From assembly GCA_963696025.1 (NCBI GenBank), contig CAVOII010000006.1:310001-374000 (forward strand): a stretch of DNA of 64,000 nt, in the 5' to 3' direction. The notes beneath the pieces are model-generated. The model was not told the DNA's origin. It did no database searches and saw nothing but the letters and a program-made list of their open reading frames with translations. This DNA is from JABCYV01 sp963696025. Lineage in GTDB: Bacteria > Acidobacteriota > Terriglobia > Terriglobales > Acidobacteriaceae. Position 1 is the first letter of the stretch, and the number at the start of each line of letters is the position of its first letter. Below are positions 9,370 to 18,684 of the stretch, piece after piece. Both the position numbers and the translations under genes were made by a program.

Positions 9370-9783
9370 CTAATGATGCTCGACATAGCTGACGCACTGC
9401 CCTTGATTCTTGAACGGTCCGGCAGGCGGACCGAACTTCTTGTACCCACCATCCTTGCACTCCTCTTTGCTCGTCGAAGCTTGTGGCGCAGGCGTGATGG
9501 CTATTCCAACAGGAGTTAGCCCAACCGGAATGGTCGCAATCACGGTATTGGTCGCAGTGTCGATGACCGAGACAGTTGCGCCTGACTCATTGGTCACGTA
9601 GCCTCGGGTTCCGCCCGGCGTGATGGCTACCCCAAAGGGCACAAGCCCAACCGGAATGGTCCCAATCACGGTGTTGGTCGCAGTGTCGATGACCGAAACG
9701 GTGTCGGCTTGATTGGCCACGTAGGCTCGGGTTCCATCCGGCGTGATGGCTACCCCCTCAGGACCTGCTCCAACAGGAATCAA
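9370..9783 (-). pseudogene. C-terminal fragment of YVTN beta-propeller protein
   Basis: Two and a half YVTN-type blades (GTRAYVANQADTVSVIDTAT, then TNTVIGTIPVG) are followed by a conserved cysteine-containing tail ending CVSYVEHH. Proteins of this type have at least five to seven blades and a signal peptide. This copy begins abruptly near 9784, where the plus-strand dehydrogenase fragment begins. The nominal TTG at the edge is not a convincing start. It looks like the 3' third of a secreted surface protein. Confidence 0.7.
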
Positions 9784-9784
9784 A

Positions 9785-10171
9785 ATAGATAAGATCGTTT
9801 TTGCTCTGAGGTTTTCAGGCTTCCACGTCGTCGTCGATTACATCTGGGGTCATCCTACCGAGGTCTTGCTGAACTGTTTCATGCAGAAGGAATTTATCGC
9901 AGTCAAGTCCGAGACCCGTCTTGTTCAGGTCGGGGAGAGCACCGGGCCGACCGTCGCGCTTCGCGCTGCTGTTCTGCGTAGCTGCGCCCTTACCATTCTC
10001 GGAACTGCTGGCATTCCGCCTCGCGACGTTCTGGTTGACGCTTTTCAACAGGTCACGTCACGTGCTGCGAGTGGTGAACTCCGGATCGATGTCGAGAAGG
10101 TTCCGCTCGCTGAAGTCGAGAATGCTTGGCAACGCAATGAACACGGTCGCAGGCTTGTCTTCAGCCCCTAG
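9785..10171 (+). pseudogene. C-terminal fragment of zinc-type alcohol dehydrogenase
   Basis: From about 9815 the frame encodes FHVVVDYIWGHPTEVLL, then RLVQVGESTGPTVALRAAVL and a tail ending NEHGRRLVFSP. These are the nucleotide-domain end and C terminus of a medium-chain quinone reductase/alcohol dehydrogenase. The GroES-like catalytic half and the GxGxxG motif are missing. The 5' edge coincides with the broken end of the YVTN fragment, so two unrelated genes were joined head to head by a deletion or rearrangement. Confidence 0.65.
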
Positions 10172-10180
10172 GTAGCGTGG

Positions 10181-10411
10181 CTAAGACCCAGTGCGAAATT
10201 CCGATCTGATGCGTTCAACGCCTGCTTGAGGCGTGAAGGAGGGAGGAGGAAAGCCGCCAAAAGCAGCCCTCGCATTCTTTTCTTGAGCTTGCGGAAGATT
10301 GGTCAAAAAGGCCTCCGCCGAAGGAGCCGCAAACGAATGAATCCAATAGCCTGAAATTTTGGATTTTGATGGTTCACCGGGTATGAGCCGAAGAACTGAA
10401 ACCGTCCGGGA
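10181..10411 (-). other. Open minus-strand frame without start, gene remnant?
   Basis: In the gap between the dehydrogenase fragment and the kinase, the minus strand is open for about 75 codons and ends VERIRSEFRTGS-stop. It contains AEAFLTNLPQAQEKNARAA, a plausible protein composition, but there is no ATG/GTG/TTG start with a ribosome site and a TGA precedes it. I do not recognise the family. It may be another dead 3' end. Nothing else is evident in this gap. Confidence 0.25.
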
Positions 10412-10485
10412 TCAACGTTACAACAGTGGAGAATTGCTCAGCCAGATGAACTGGACGATCGTCACTGGTGGAATGACCTACGCGC

Positions 10486-13446
10486 CTACTGCAGCTTCGC
10501 GTACTCCGCCTTGGCTTCCTTCAAGATAGGGATGTCGGGGTCGGCGTCCTTCCAGAGGGCGAAGAAATCCTGATAGGCGGTTTTCGCTTTGGCGGTATCG
10601 CCGGAGAGGACGTAGGCACGGGCGAGCTGGAGATGCGTGAGTGCGCCCGTTGGAAAGTTGGTCACGATGTTGCGACGGTCGAGAATTTTCTGAAACTCGA
10701 CTGCGGCAAAGGTGCTTTGATGTAATGAGAGGTAAACCAGGCCGCGCAAGTAAACGGGATAAAGTTGGCCAAGCGGGGGCGGACCACCCAATTCATAGGG
10801 AGCCACAGCCTGGAGCAGGTCGATAGCATGCGCGGCGTCTCCACGATTGAGTTCGATTGCTGCCTTAACGGTGGGCAGCCAGTAAAGCTTCAGGACAGTA
10901 TTTAGGGGATCGCTCTTTTCCAGTTCTTGCACCAGCGCCAAGGCTCGTGCCGCATCACCAGCGCGGGCGAGCGTTAAGGCGGCTACTACTTTTACGTCCC
11001 GGCCTGGAGCCAACGCCATGGCAGCGACAACTCCCTGTTTGGCCTGGGCTGCATTCTCGAACTCGGCCTCACGCAGAGCAGAATTGATTTGCCATATCGC
11101 TGCCGTCTCTTTTGAATCGGCGCGGACGGCGGAGTCCACGGCTCGGCGCGAAAAGTCCCGCGCTGCCCCCAGCCGTCCATAGTAAGCCTCGGTGTCCGAT
11201 TGGGCGGAAAGCATAGGGTCTTCAGATCCCGGTTTGCCCGCGCCCCAGGCCACTTGCTGAGCCATCTCCGTTTTGTCTCCTCGAAGAAAGGCCAGGCTGT
11301 AGCGCTCGGCATGCAGCCCTACGTTATCCAGTTTTCGCGCGGCGGCGGCATCCAGAATGGCCTTTGCATCGTCCATACGGTTCAATGCCATGTAAACGGC
11401 CCAAGCGTTTGAGTAGTTTGTGCCATTGTCCGGTTCGAGACGCAGAGCCTCCTCGTCCTCGAGGAGCGCTTTGTCGAATTGCCCCAGAACGACTTCGTTC
11501 ACTCCGAGGTCGCGATGAGGCAGGGCATCGTGCGGGTAGCTCTGCACCCAAAGTTCGTAGGTCTGGGCTTCCTTCTCCAGTTCGCCAGTCGCGAAAGCGT
11601 AATAGTAGGCGGAAATACGCAAATTTTCCCGCTCGCTGACTCGTTCGCGAAGTTCATAGGCTTTCTTGATGTTCTCCGCAGCCAGGCTGGCCTGTGAGAG
11701 ATTGCCATAACAGACCCCGAGATCCGCATAAGCTACGGCGAACTTCGGGTCCAGTTCGATGGCTCGCCGGTAGAAGGGGATCGCCTCCGCATCTCCTTTT
11801 TCTTTCTTCGTCCGCACGCCCATGCTGTAGGCCTTCAGAGCTTCGAGGGAAGGGGTGGTCGCCTGCTCCACGGGCGTGTCATATTTCTGGATCGTGCCTA
11901 GCGATTCACCCAATTTGCCACGCAGATCGAATGCCGCCTTGTCGAGTGTCCGAAGCACGTCTTCCTTGCCTGAGGCTCGAACCTGCTCCTCGGCCAAGCT
12001 ATCCCCGGTGTTGCAGTTGGAAGCATTCAGCCCGATCACATACTGGTTTCCCAAACTTGAAATTGAACCAGCCAGCATGGCCTTGCTGCCCGAACGCTGA
12101 CACAATTCGCGGGCTACGTTCTGCGTAAGTTTTTCGCTGGGCGAGCGGCCCATCAGTTGCAGCGTCTCCTGCACCTTCTGTTCCGGCAGGACATTCAGAA
12201 ATGGCGACTGCGCCAGTTGCACCGACAGCGCTTGTTTCAGCGCATCGTCAAAGACAGGGTCACCGGTTGTGTTGGTGAAATCGGCGAGAACGATAGTGTC
12301 TTTCTCGGTGAGCATCCGCTTTGGCGCACGCGAGCGGAAGTAGAGAACACCCGCAACTAGGGCAGCCACAATTACAGTTGCCGCGGGAATAAGAAGCTTC
12401 CAATTCTTCTTGCCGGGGGTTTCAACAAATTCGGGAGGCTTAACCGAACCGGAGGAGGCCACCGCTGCAGGTGTAGAACCCGATGCCGATACGGGCTGGT
12501 GCACTGCAGAAGGAGAGCCGCTATCACCATCCTTAGCTACCGGTACGGCGCCAGTTCTGCTTGCTGCCCGACCCGTCGCCGTGTCGCGCTTCAACCGCTG
12601 GAGTTCAGCACGGATGTCGGCGGCATGCTGGTAACGCAAATCCCGGTCTTTCTCCATCGCGCGATTGATGATGTCTTCCAGCTTCGGCGGCAGGTCGGGG
12701 TTCAAGCGTACGGCCGGTGACGGATCGCGATTCAGAATTGCTTCAAAGATCACCCCTGAGCTTTCACCGCGGAACGGCAGAGACCCAGTCGCCATTTCGT
12801 AGAGAACTGATCCAAACGAGAACAAATCTGTCCGCGCATCTAGTTCTTTGGCCCGCACTTGTTCCGGTGACATGTAAGCCGCTGTTCCCAGTGTTACACC
12901 CGGGCTGGTGAGGTGGTGCGCGGTTTCAGCCGCGGTAGCTTCACCTGCCATGCCCACGGTTTCCGTCGGATCGCGGCCCGTGACTTTGGCTAGGCCAAAG
13001 TCGAGAATCTTGGCGTGACCACGCTCCGTAACAAAGATGTTCGCAGGCTTGATGTCGCGGTGGACGATGCCCTTTGAATGCGCCGCGTCCAGCGCGTCGG
13101 CAATTTCGATTCCCAGGCTGAGCAGCGAGTCCGTCTCCAGCGGTTTACCCCCGATGCAATGCTTCAGGGTTACGCCGTCCAGAAACTCCATGGCGATGAA
13201 CGCTTTCCCATCCTGTTCACCAATGTCGAAGATCGTGCAGATGTTGGGGTGGTTCAGTGCAGAGGCGGCTTCAGCTTCGCGTTGAAAACGGGCGAGTGCC
13301 TGCGGGTCACGGGTAAGCTGCTCTGGCAAGAACTTGAGGGCAACGAAGCGATGCAGTCGCGTATCCTCGGCCTTGTAGACCACGCCCATTCCGCCACCAC
13401 CGAGCTTCTCAACGACGCGATAGTGCGAGATGGTTCGGCCGATCAT
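10486..13446 (-). CDS. Membrane Ser/Thr kinase with TPR sensor region
   Basis: 986 residues. The kinase domain (about 9-275) has LGGGGMGVV, K38, HRD at 129-131 and DFG at 149-151. An Ala/Ser/Pro linker precedes a single membrane segment at about 350-368. The distal region opens with DTIVLADFTNTTGDPVFDDA, a module also found in the kinase at 31083-34082 and in the CadC-like regulator at 22614-25010. TPR repeats and the shared tail ending AEYAKLQ follow. All catalytic residues are present, so it should be active. Its promoter leaves almost no leader before the ATG. Confidence 0.9.
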   Translation of the reverse strand: MIGRTISHYRVVEKLGGGGMGVVYKAEDTRLHRFVALKFLPEQLTRDPQALARFQREAEAASALNHPNICTIFDIGEQDGKAFIAMEFLDGVTLKHCIGGKPLETDSLLSLGIEIADALDAAHSKGIVHRDIKPANIFVTERGHAKILDFGLAKVTGRDPTETVGMAGEATAAETAHHLTSPGVTLGTAAYMSPEQVRAKELDARTDLFSFGSVLYEMATGSLPFRGESSGVIFEAILNRDPSPAVRLNPDLPPKLEDIINRAMEKDRDLRYQHAADIRAELQRLKRDTATGRAASRTGAVPVAKDGDSGSPSAVHQPVSASGSTPAAVASSGSVKPPEFVETPGKKNWKLLIPAATVIVAALVAGVLYFRSRAPKRMLTEKDTIVLADFTNTTGDPVFDDALKQALSVQLAQSPFLNVLPEQKVQETLQLMGRSPSEKLTQNVARELCQRSGSKAMLAGSISSLGNQYVIGLNASNCNTGDSLAEEQVRASGKEDVLRTLDKAAFDLRGKLGESLGTIQKYDTPVEQATTPSLEALKAYSMGVRTKKEKGDAEAIPFYRRAIELDPKFAVAYADLGVCYGNLSQASLAAENIKKAYELRERVSERENLRISAYYYAFATGELEKEAQTYELWVQSYPHDALPHRDLGVNEVVLGQFDKALLEDEEALRLEPDNGTNYSNAWAVYMALNRMDDAKAILDAAAARKLDNVGLHAERYSLAFLRGDKTEMAQQVAWGAGKPGSEDPMLSAQSDTEAYYGRLGAARDFSRRAVDSAVRADSKETAAIWQINSALREAEFENAAQAKQGVVAAMALAPGRDVKVVAALTLARAGDAARALALVQELEKSDPLNTVLKLYWLPTVKAAIELNRGDAAHAIDLLQAVAPYELGGPPPLGQLYPVYLRGLVYLSLHQSTFAAVEFQKILDRRNIVTNFPTGALTHLQLARAYVLSGDTAKAKTAYQDFFALWKDADPDIPILKEAKAEYAKLQ

Positions 13447-13457
13447 GGAGTCGAGGT

Positions 13458-13486
13458 ATGGTAGGCGGGATGCAAGGGCAAGTCAA
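13458..13486 (-). promoter_or_regulatory. Sigma70-like promoter of kinase, near-leaderless
   Basis: Read on the minus strand: TTGACT (13486-13481), a 17-base spacer, then TACCAT (13463-13458). The ATG is only 11 bases downstream of the -10 box, so the predicted transcript starts a few bases before the ATG. No Shine-Dalgarno sequence is visible. Confidence 0.55.
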
Positions 13487-13536
13487 TGAGGGCCGTGGAG
13501 TTGGCTGCATCTCAAAAGGGTTGTTGGCGTAAAATC

Positions 13537-15088
13537 GCGTGGGTGTTGAAAAACTGCGTCAATGGAATGTCTCTTTGGCGCCGAGTGTCGCCGCTGCCCA
13601 GTTTTTTCTTAGCTCACCTCAGTTAAGTCGCTGCCAGAGTGCAGAGCGTCGGTCGACTGAGAAACCGCACCAGTCGCTTGATATTCTGCGCCGCCGTGCC
13701 AGGAAGAACTGCTCCCGAACGAATTTCATGCGTCGTAAGCGCAAGCGACGCAGTCCGATCTGATTCTTCAGTTCAGCAAACAGGGCTTCCACTTTCTTCC
13801 TTTGTTGCTGTGCCTTGACAAACTGAGGCGTGTTCGCCAACTCCCGGGTGCGTTGCCGCGCCGGTTCGTGCTGATGGATGACCAAGCAACGGAAAGCCGC
13901 ACTGGTGCACTGCGGTCGGAGCGGGCACGGCCACACCGTTTGCGTGTCCCGATGTAGGTCCAGGCGTGATTGCGATGACTTCGACCGCCGTAGTTCAGGG
14001 GCTGACCGGCAGGGCAGAGATAGCGATCGTGTTCCGGTTCGTACGTGAAACGCTCGGGACCGAAGTATGGACTCCTCTTTCTGTGGATACTGTCGCGGGT
14101 TCGCATATGGGGAGTGATGTTACGATCCGCTAACCACTGTAAGAACTCCCCATTCCCGTACGTCGTGTCGGCCGCCACCGATTCGGGCTCTCGTCCTTGC
14201 CACGCGCTGAAGCGTGTGAGCATGTCTTGTGCGGCCACCGTCTCCTGACTCATCCGGGCGGCAGTGGCTTGCACTCCCACGATCACGCAACTGTGGTTAT
14301 CCACCAGATAGTTGTCGTAATACCCCAGCCGGGCCGGAGTTCCACCCTTGGTCGCGTAGGTCGCGTCGGGATCGGTTGTGGACACCAGTTTCTGCTCATG
14401 CACTGGCTCGTCGGTCGGATTCTGCTGCTCTAATTCCACCAAGTACTGGCGCACAGTTTGGTTCACCTGCGCCGCTTCCGCTAGCTGCTCGCGTGGAATG
14501 CGGCTCTCCTTGCTGGCATTGGCTTCCACGAAACTGCCGTCCACCGACAAGTCATCTCCGCGCACCAGTCCCGCTTCCAGACAGCGCGCCACGATTTCTT
14601 CAAACAGTTGCTCGAACAGCTTCGACTCCTGGAATCGTCCGTGCCGATTCTTGGAAAATGTAGAGTGGTGCGGAATCTCCTGATCGAAGACCAGCCCTGT
14701 AAACCAGCGCCACGCCAGATGCATGCGCAGTTCCTCGACCAGTTTCCGCTCGCTGCTAATGCCGTATAGATAGCCGATCAGAAGGATGCGCAGCAGAAGC
14801 TCCGGATCAATCGACGGACGGCCCGTCTCGCTGTAGCTTTCCTTCAACTTCTCTCACACGAAGCCAAAGCTGATGTGCGTTTCGATGAGCCGCAGTAGGT
14901 GAGTTTCCGGCACCTGATCTTCCAGCCGGAAGTAGTAGAACAACGCTTCAGAGCGGTCGTGTCGCCCCATCATGATCAGCAGGCCTCCGACGATCGGAAT
15001 CAAACAGAGCATGGGCGGATGCTTACTTCTAACATGCCTCTGCTGAATCTCATCCTGCTAATCGATGTGACTTTTTCAACACCCACGC
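13537..15088 (-). mobile_element. IS1182-type insertion sequence, copy 1 (inactive)
   Basis: Terminal inverted repeats GCGTGGGTGTTGAAAAA at 13537-13553 and, inverted, at 15072-15088 enclose one transposase gene on the minus strand, giving an element of about 1.55 kb. The same repeat bounds the element at 36.2-37.7 kb. No clear target duplication can be read. It sits just upstream of the kinase promoter region. Confidence 0.8.
13623..14973 (-). pseudogene. IS1182 transposase, nonsense plus frameshifts
   Basis: Compared with the intact copy at 36.3-37.6 kb, the protein would start at MMGR near 14973. It meets an in-frame TGA in the sequence encoding ISFGFV-stop-EKLKES (about 14852). It then runs through the DDE region (LSVDGSFVEANA, ESVAADTTYGNGEF), shifts frame near 13930, and shifts again near 13690 before AAQNIKRLVRFLS. 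The catalytic glutamate region (VEALFAELKNQIG) is in the second frame. It cannot make a full-length transposase. Confidence 0.85.
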
Positions 15089-15289
15089 CTGTTTTCGCCA
15101 GTTGTCCTCATAGCTAACGCCTTGAGCAAACTCTCCTGTCGAACCGATGCCCAGCGGCAAGTCTGATGGTTGGCTCAGTGGACTCAGGACAAGCATGGAC
15201 GTCCTGAGGGAATTATGATTTTCCGGCGAGGTCAGACCTGGATTGTTGGAATTGATCTTTATGCTGCCTCGAAAACACGCGCCTTAGAG

Positions 15290-16759
15290 TTATCGGTGCT
15301 TCGGAAGTGGCCGGTAGCCAATCCGTCCATTCTCTTCCCCGGCAGAAAGTTCGCGGATGCAGAGCTGGGCCAAATTTTTCTCGTCGCACTGATAGATCTG
15401 GTTCATCGGAAGATCCTCTGGACGCACTACGTAGTACCCTTTCTCCATATTGTCAGAATCGTCCTCCGAGTCAGTAACAATCGGGCTGCCCTGATTCACC
15501 CGAATGCGGAATTGCTTAGATGACGGCTCATAGTTCGCGTACGCGAAGCATTTCCCGATGCATGCTCGGTCCACCATGTGGTTGACAAACCACAGCCGCG
15601 ATTTTTCTGGAAGGTTGATGGTCTCTACAACCCGCCGCCCGTAGGGGAGGCTACCTACCATCGCTTCCACTTGCCGTTCCATGTCGTCGAGGATTCCGGT
15701 GTCCTGGTAGGTCCATAAGAAGAACACCCCAGCGCAGATTGCTAGGCCGGCCAGGTGCCACAGTCGGGGTTCCACCGACCCCAGCACGCACAACCCTAAA
15801 ACTGCGGTGACCACAGTCAACCGCGAAATTACGAGCGCAAATGGTATCGGATACTGCGGGAACCACATCACCTCGGGAATCACGGCTGCCGTGAACAGCA
15901 AAACTACCCACAACTCTAACGAGGCCCGGAAAAGCCATGGCGCGCCAGTCTTCCATTCGCGCACAATACCATAGATGAAGGAAACAGCGCCGAAGGCGAC
16001 CACCGTCCACGCTAGCTTCACGTATCGTGCCCGGAACAGCACCAACTGATCGGCTCCGTTCATCAAGTAGAAATCTTTCGAGTGCCAATATGCCGTGCGT
16101 AAATGCAGGACGAAGTAGTGGAAGCCGAGCACGACGACGAAGGCAGAAACAAACAGGGCCAAGCGTCGCCAGCCGCGCAACACATCCGCCAAGCGGAAGT
16201 AGGATGCCATCCCTACCAGGCATAGAAATCCCAGTGGATGCGCGAGTAGTGCGACAATCGCGAGCACCGATGCAACTACCAAGTCCGCTCCGCGTCCCCG
16301 CCAAGTGAGAGCGACTGCTAAAAAACCGAGGCCAATGGAAAGGTAGAAGTTCATAAAGCCCGCGTAGAACGTCCAGCCATAAGTGATCATCGCGATCGCG
16401 GGCACGAGAAACCACGCAGGCCGCCGGTTGGCAGCGCTGGCGAGGGCAAACGCTCCCCAAAAGAAAATCAGCACGGAGATCACAACGAGAATTCGCTCAG
16501 CGACGACAAACCCGGTTAGGGCGCCGAGCTTCGCCAGTGCGAAATCGACAGGGACGTTGTTCCAGCGCGACTCAATGTACAGGCCGGGAGCTTGTCCGCG
16601 CTCAATCAGTTGCGCCAACCAAGCATTGTAGGTATGGCTGGGAAGATCGCCGGCTTCGATTCTTTTGTGCCAAAAACAGGGAACCAGCAGCAGCACGGAA
16701 ATAATAGCCGCAAGCCAGGCATTGGCACGAAGAAAAGCCACCGCCCGCCATGTTTGCAT
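15290..16759 (-). CDS. Polytopic membrane protein, possible GT-C glycosyltransferase
   Basis: 489 residues with about ten hydrophobic helices between residues 10 and 350 and a soluble C-terminal part of about 130 residues. The first loop carries IEAGDLPSHTYNAWLAQLI. An acidic residue in the first long loop is typical of GT-C transferases that use lipid-linked sugars, so a cell-envelope glycosylation role is possible but unproven. The C-terminal region contains the cysteine pair ACIGKC. It lies between two IS1182 copies and has no obvious operon partner. The function cannot be named from sequence alone. Confidence 0.6.
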   Translation of the reverse strand: MQTWRAVAFLRANAWLAAIISVLLLVPCFWHKRIEAGDLPSHTYNAWLAQLIERGQAPGLYIESRWNNVPVDFALAKLGALTGFVVAERILVVISVLIFFWGAFALASAANRRPAWFLVPAIAMITYGWTFYAGFMNFYLSIGLGFLAVALTWRGRGADLVVASVLAIVALLAHPLGFLCLVGMASYFRLADVLRGWRRLALFVSAFVVVLGFHYFVLHLRTAYWHSKDFYLMNGADQLVLFRARYVKLAWTVVAFGAVSFIYGIVREWKTGAPWLFRASLELWVVLLFTAAVIPEVMWFPQYPIPFALVISRLTVVTAVLGLCVLGSVEPRLWHLAGLAICAGVFFLWTYQDTGILDDMERQVEAMVGSLPYGRRVVETINLPEKSRLWFVNHMVDRACIGKCFAYANYEPSSKQFRIRVNQGSPIVTDSEDDSDNMEKGYYVVRPEDLPMNQIYQCDEKNLAQLCIRELSAGEENGRIGYRPLPKHR

Positions 16760-16826
16760 CGGCGGATCCTACCACAGGTACGTTAACTGGTGGATGCCAC
16801 TGGTCTGGGTCACTGGTGTAATCGCC

Positions 16827-18093
16827 TGTGGGTGTTGAAAAACTCTGGGATTGGACGGATCTTTGTGGGGGCGGAGTGGATACTGCCGAGTTCTCCTTGT
16901 TTCTAGGCGGTGACAGGCAGCGGTGCTGTTGGCTGGCTGAGGAAGCGCACCAGTCGCTTGATGTTCTGCGCAGCCGCTGCCAGGAAGAACTGCTCGCGGA
17001 CGAATTTCATCCGACGCAAGCGCAGGCGGCGCAGCCCGATCTGATGCTTCAGTTCAGCAAACAAAGCCTCGACTTTCTTTCGCTGTCGTTGTGCCGTGGA
17101 AAACTCCGGTGTGTTCGCCAACTCCCGTGCTCGTTGTCGCGCCGACTCATGGATGTGAATGGCGAGATATTTATATCGTCCAGTTGTGCATTGCGCTTTT
17201 TGGGAGCATGCTCCGCAGCGTTTGCCGCTGCCGATATAGGCATGGGCACGATTGCGAACGTTTAAGCCGACATAGTTCAGTTGCTCTCCTGCAGGACAAC
17301 GGTAGCTGTTGCTCTCCGGTACATAGGTAAACCGCTCCGGGCCATAGCCGGGGTTGTTCTTTCTCAGAGCACTGTCTCGCGTGCGCATGTAAGGCGTGAT
17401 GCCGCGATCCAGCAACCATTGCAGAAACTCCCCATTGCCATAGGTCGCATCCGCTGCTACCGACGCTGGCTCTCGACCTTGCCACTGCACAAAGCGGGTG
17501 ATCATGTTTTGTGCCGCGACCGTCTCCTGACTCATGCGTGCCGCTGTGGCTTGGACTCCAACGATCACGCAACTGTGATTGTCGACCAGGTAGTTATCGT
17601 AGTACCCCAGGCGAGCCGGGGTGCCACCCTTGGTGGCGTAGGTGGAATCGGGATCGGTAGTCGACACCTGATCCTGTTCATGTACCGGCTCCTCCACCGG
17701 GTTCTGCTTTTCGAGCTCTTTCAGATACTCACGCAGGGTGTGATGGACCTGGGCCGCTTCCACCAACTGCTCACGCGGAATGCGACTCTCCTTCGCGGCA
17801 TTGGCTTCCACGAAGCTGCCATCCACCGACGGGTGCTTGCCCTGCACCAATCCCACTTCCACACACTGGAGCACGATCTGCTCAAACAACTGCTCGAACA
17901 GCTTCGACTGCTGAAACCGTCCGTGCCGGTTTTTCGAGAACGTGGAATGATGCGGGATCTCCTGATCGAAACCCAGCCCCGTGAACCACCTCCACGCCAG
18001 ACGCATGCGTAGTTCCTCCACCAGCTTGCGCTCGCTGGTGATGCCATACAGATAGCCGATCAGCAGAATGCGCAGCAGGAGTTCGGGATCGAT
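16827..18093 (-). mobile_element. IS1182-type element, copy 2, one end deleted
   Basis: The left inverted repeat GTGGGTGTTGAAAAA is present at 16828-16842, but the element stops abruptly near 18093, inside the transposase N terminus. Sequence beyond that point belongs to a PDZ-protein fragment. About 270 bases and the right repeat are missing compared with the complete copy. Confidence 0.75.
16903..18093 (-). pseudogene. IS1182 transposase lacking its N terminus
   Basis: The frame is intact from IDPELLLRILLIGYLYG through the DDE motifs (PSVDGSFVEANA, SVAADATYGNGEF, EALFAELKHQIG) to the stop. The first 80 or so residues of the family are gone. An open frame continues to an ATG at 18171 by chance, replacing them with about 26 unrelated residues read antisense to the PDZ fragment. 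That chimera is unlikely to transpose, and one inverted repeat is also lost. Confidence 0.8.
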
Positions 18094-18132
18094 GTTGATG
18101 CTGCCTGTAGTGCAATCGAGAGCGCTTCCCGA

Positions 18133-18453
18133 GTGGCTCAAACGACCCCAGGGCGTGCAGTTGGAATACAAAACGCCGCTGTATCCATCCCTGCACTTGG
18201 AATCAAGGTTGCGACACAGGAAGGGGGCGGGGCGCAGATTGTGGCCTTGACCTCCGGGGGTGTGGCGGAACTAGCATATTTGCACGTCGGCGACGTCATC
18301 AATACGGTTGATGGAAAGGCTGTCGCAAGTGCGGTGGAGCTGGCAGCCGCAGTGGGTTCAACCAGGCGGGGAGACAAGGTTCGACTTGGGTGCCTGTTCC
18401 ACACCTCTGCTCTTGGCGATTTGCGGCAAGAAGCGATCATCGTAGCTCAATAG
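18133..18453 (+). pseudogene. PDZ-domain protein fragment
   Basis: The 106-residue frame encodes one PDZ domain (ALGIKVATQEGGGAQIVAL, then GGVAELAYLHVGDVINTVDG) followed by a beta-strand end. In the acidobacterial family such a domain is the C-terminal part of a longer secreted or lipid-anchored protein. No signal peptide is present here. The 5' part is cut at the junction with the truncated IS1182 element near 18094, so this is probably the surviving 3' end. Confidence 0.55.
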
Positions 18454-18535
18454 TCGGAACGATTCGATAGGTTTGAAATCATATTACCTGTTCCCTGTCC
18501 GTCTTCTGTCCGCGAACGGGGAGCAAAACCAAGCA

Positions 18536-18574
18536 AAACGGGGTAATGAACGAAGGCACGTTCCCCGTGTTTCG
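18536..18574. repeat. Inverted repeat beside integrase attachment site
   Basis: AAACGGGG at 18536-18543 and CCCCGTGTTT at 18563-18572, with an inner AACG/CGTT pair, form a hairpin of about 37 bases. It lies 50 bases before the tRNA fragment used by the integrase. It could be an arm-type or regulatory site of the integrated element. It does not end in a T run, so a terminator is less likely. Confidence 0.35.
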
Positions 18575-18620
18575 TTGCACTTAGTTGTACCGTTTGGCAT
18601 GGCGTGTAGCAGGGAATTGC

Positions 18621-18666
18621 CCTCATAACCCAAAGGTCGGTGGTTCAAATCCACCCCCCGCAACCA
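18621..18666 (+). tRNA. 3' part of tRNA-Met(CAT), likely attachment site
   Basis: Starting at CCTCATAACCC (anticodon CAT) the sequence runs through the variable loop, T arm (GGTGG-TTCAAAT-CCACC) and acceptor 3' strand CCCCGCA to the encoded ACCA at 18666. The matching 5' acceptor strand TGCGGGG and a D arm are not found in the preceding 40 bases, so this is not a complete tRNA gene. Tyrosine integrases commonly recombine at tRNA 3' ends, and an integrase gene begins 19 bases downstream. It is best read as attL or attR. Confidence 0.8.
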
Positions 18667-18684
18667 ACGCCAAGCTACAGAGCG

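Noticed and set aside
18601..18666. A complete tRNA-Met gene
   Set aside because: No 5' acceptor strand TGCGGGG or D arm precedes the anticodon arm, so only a 3' part is present.
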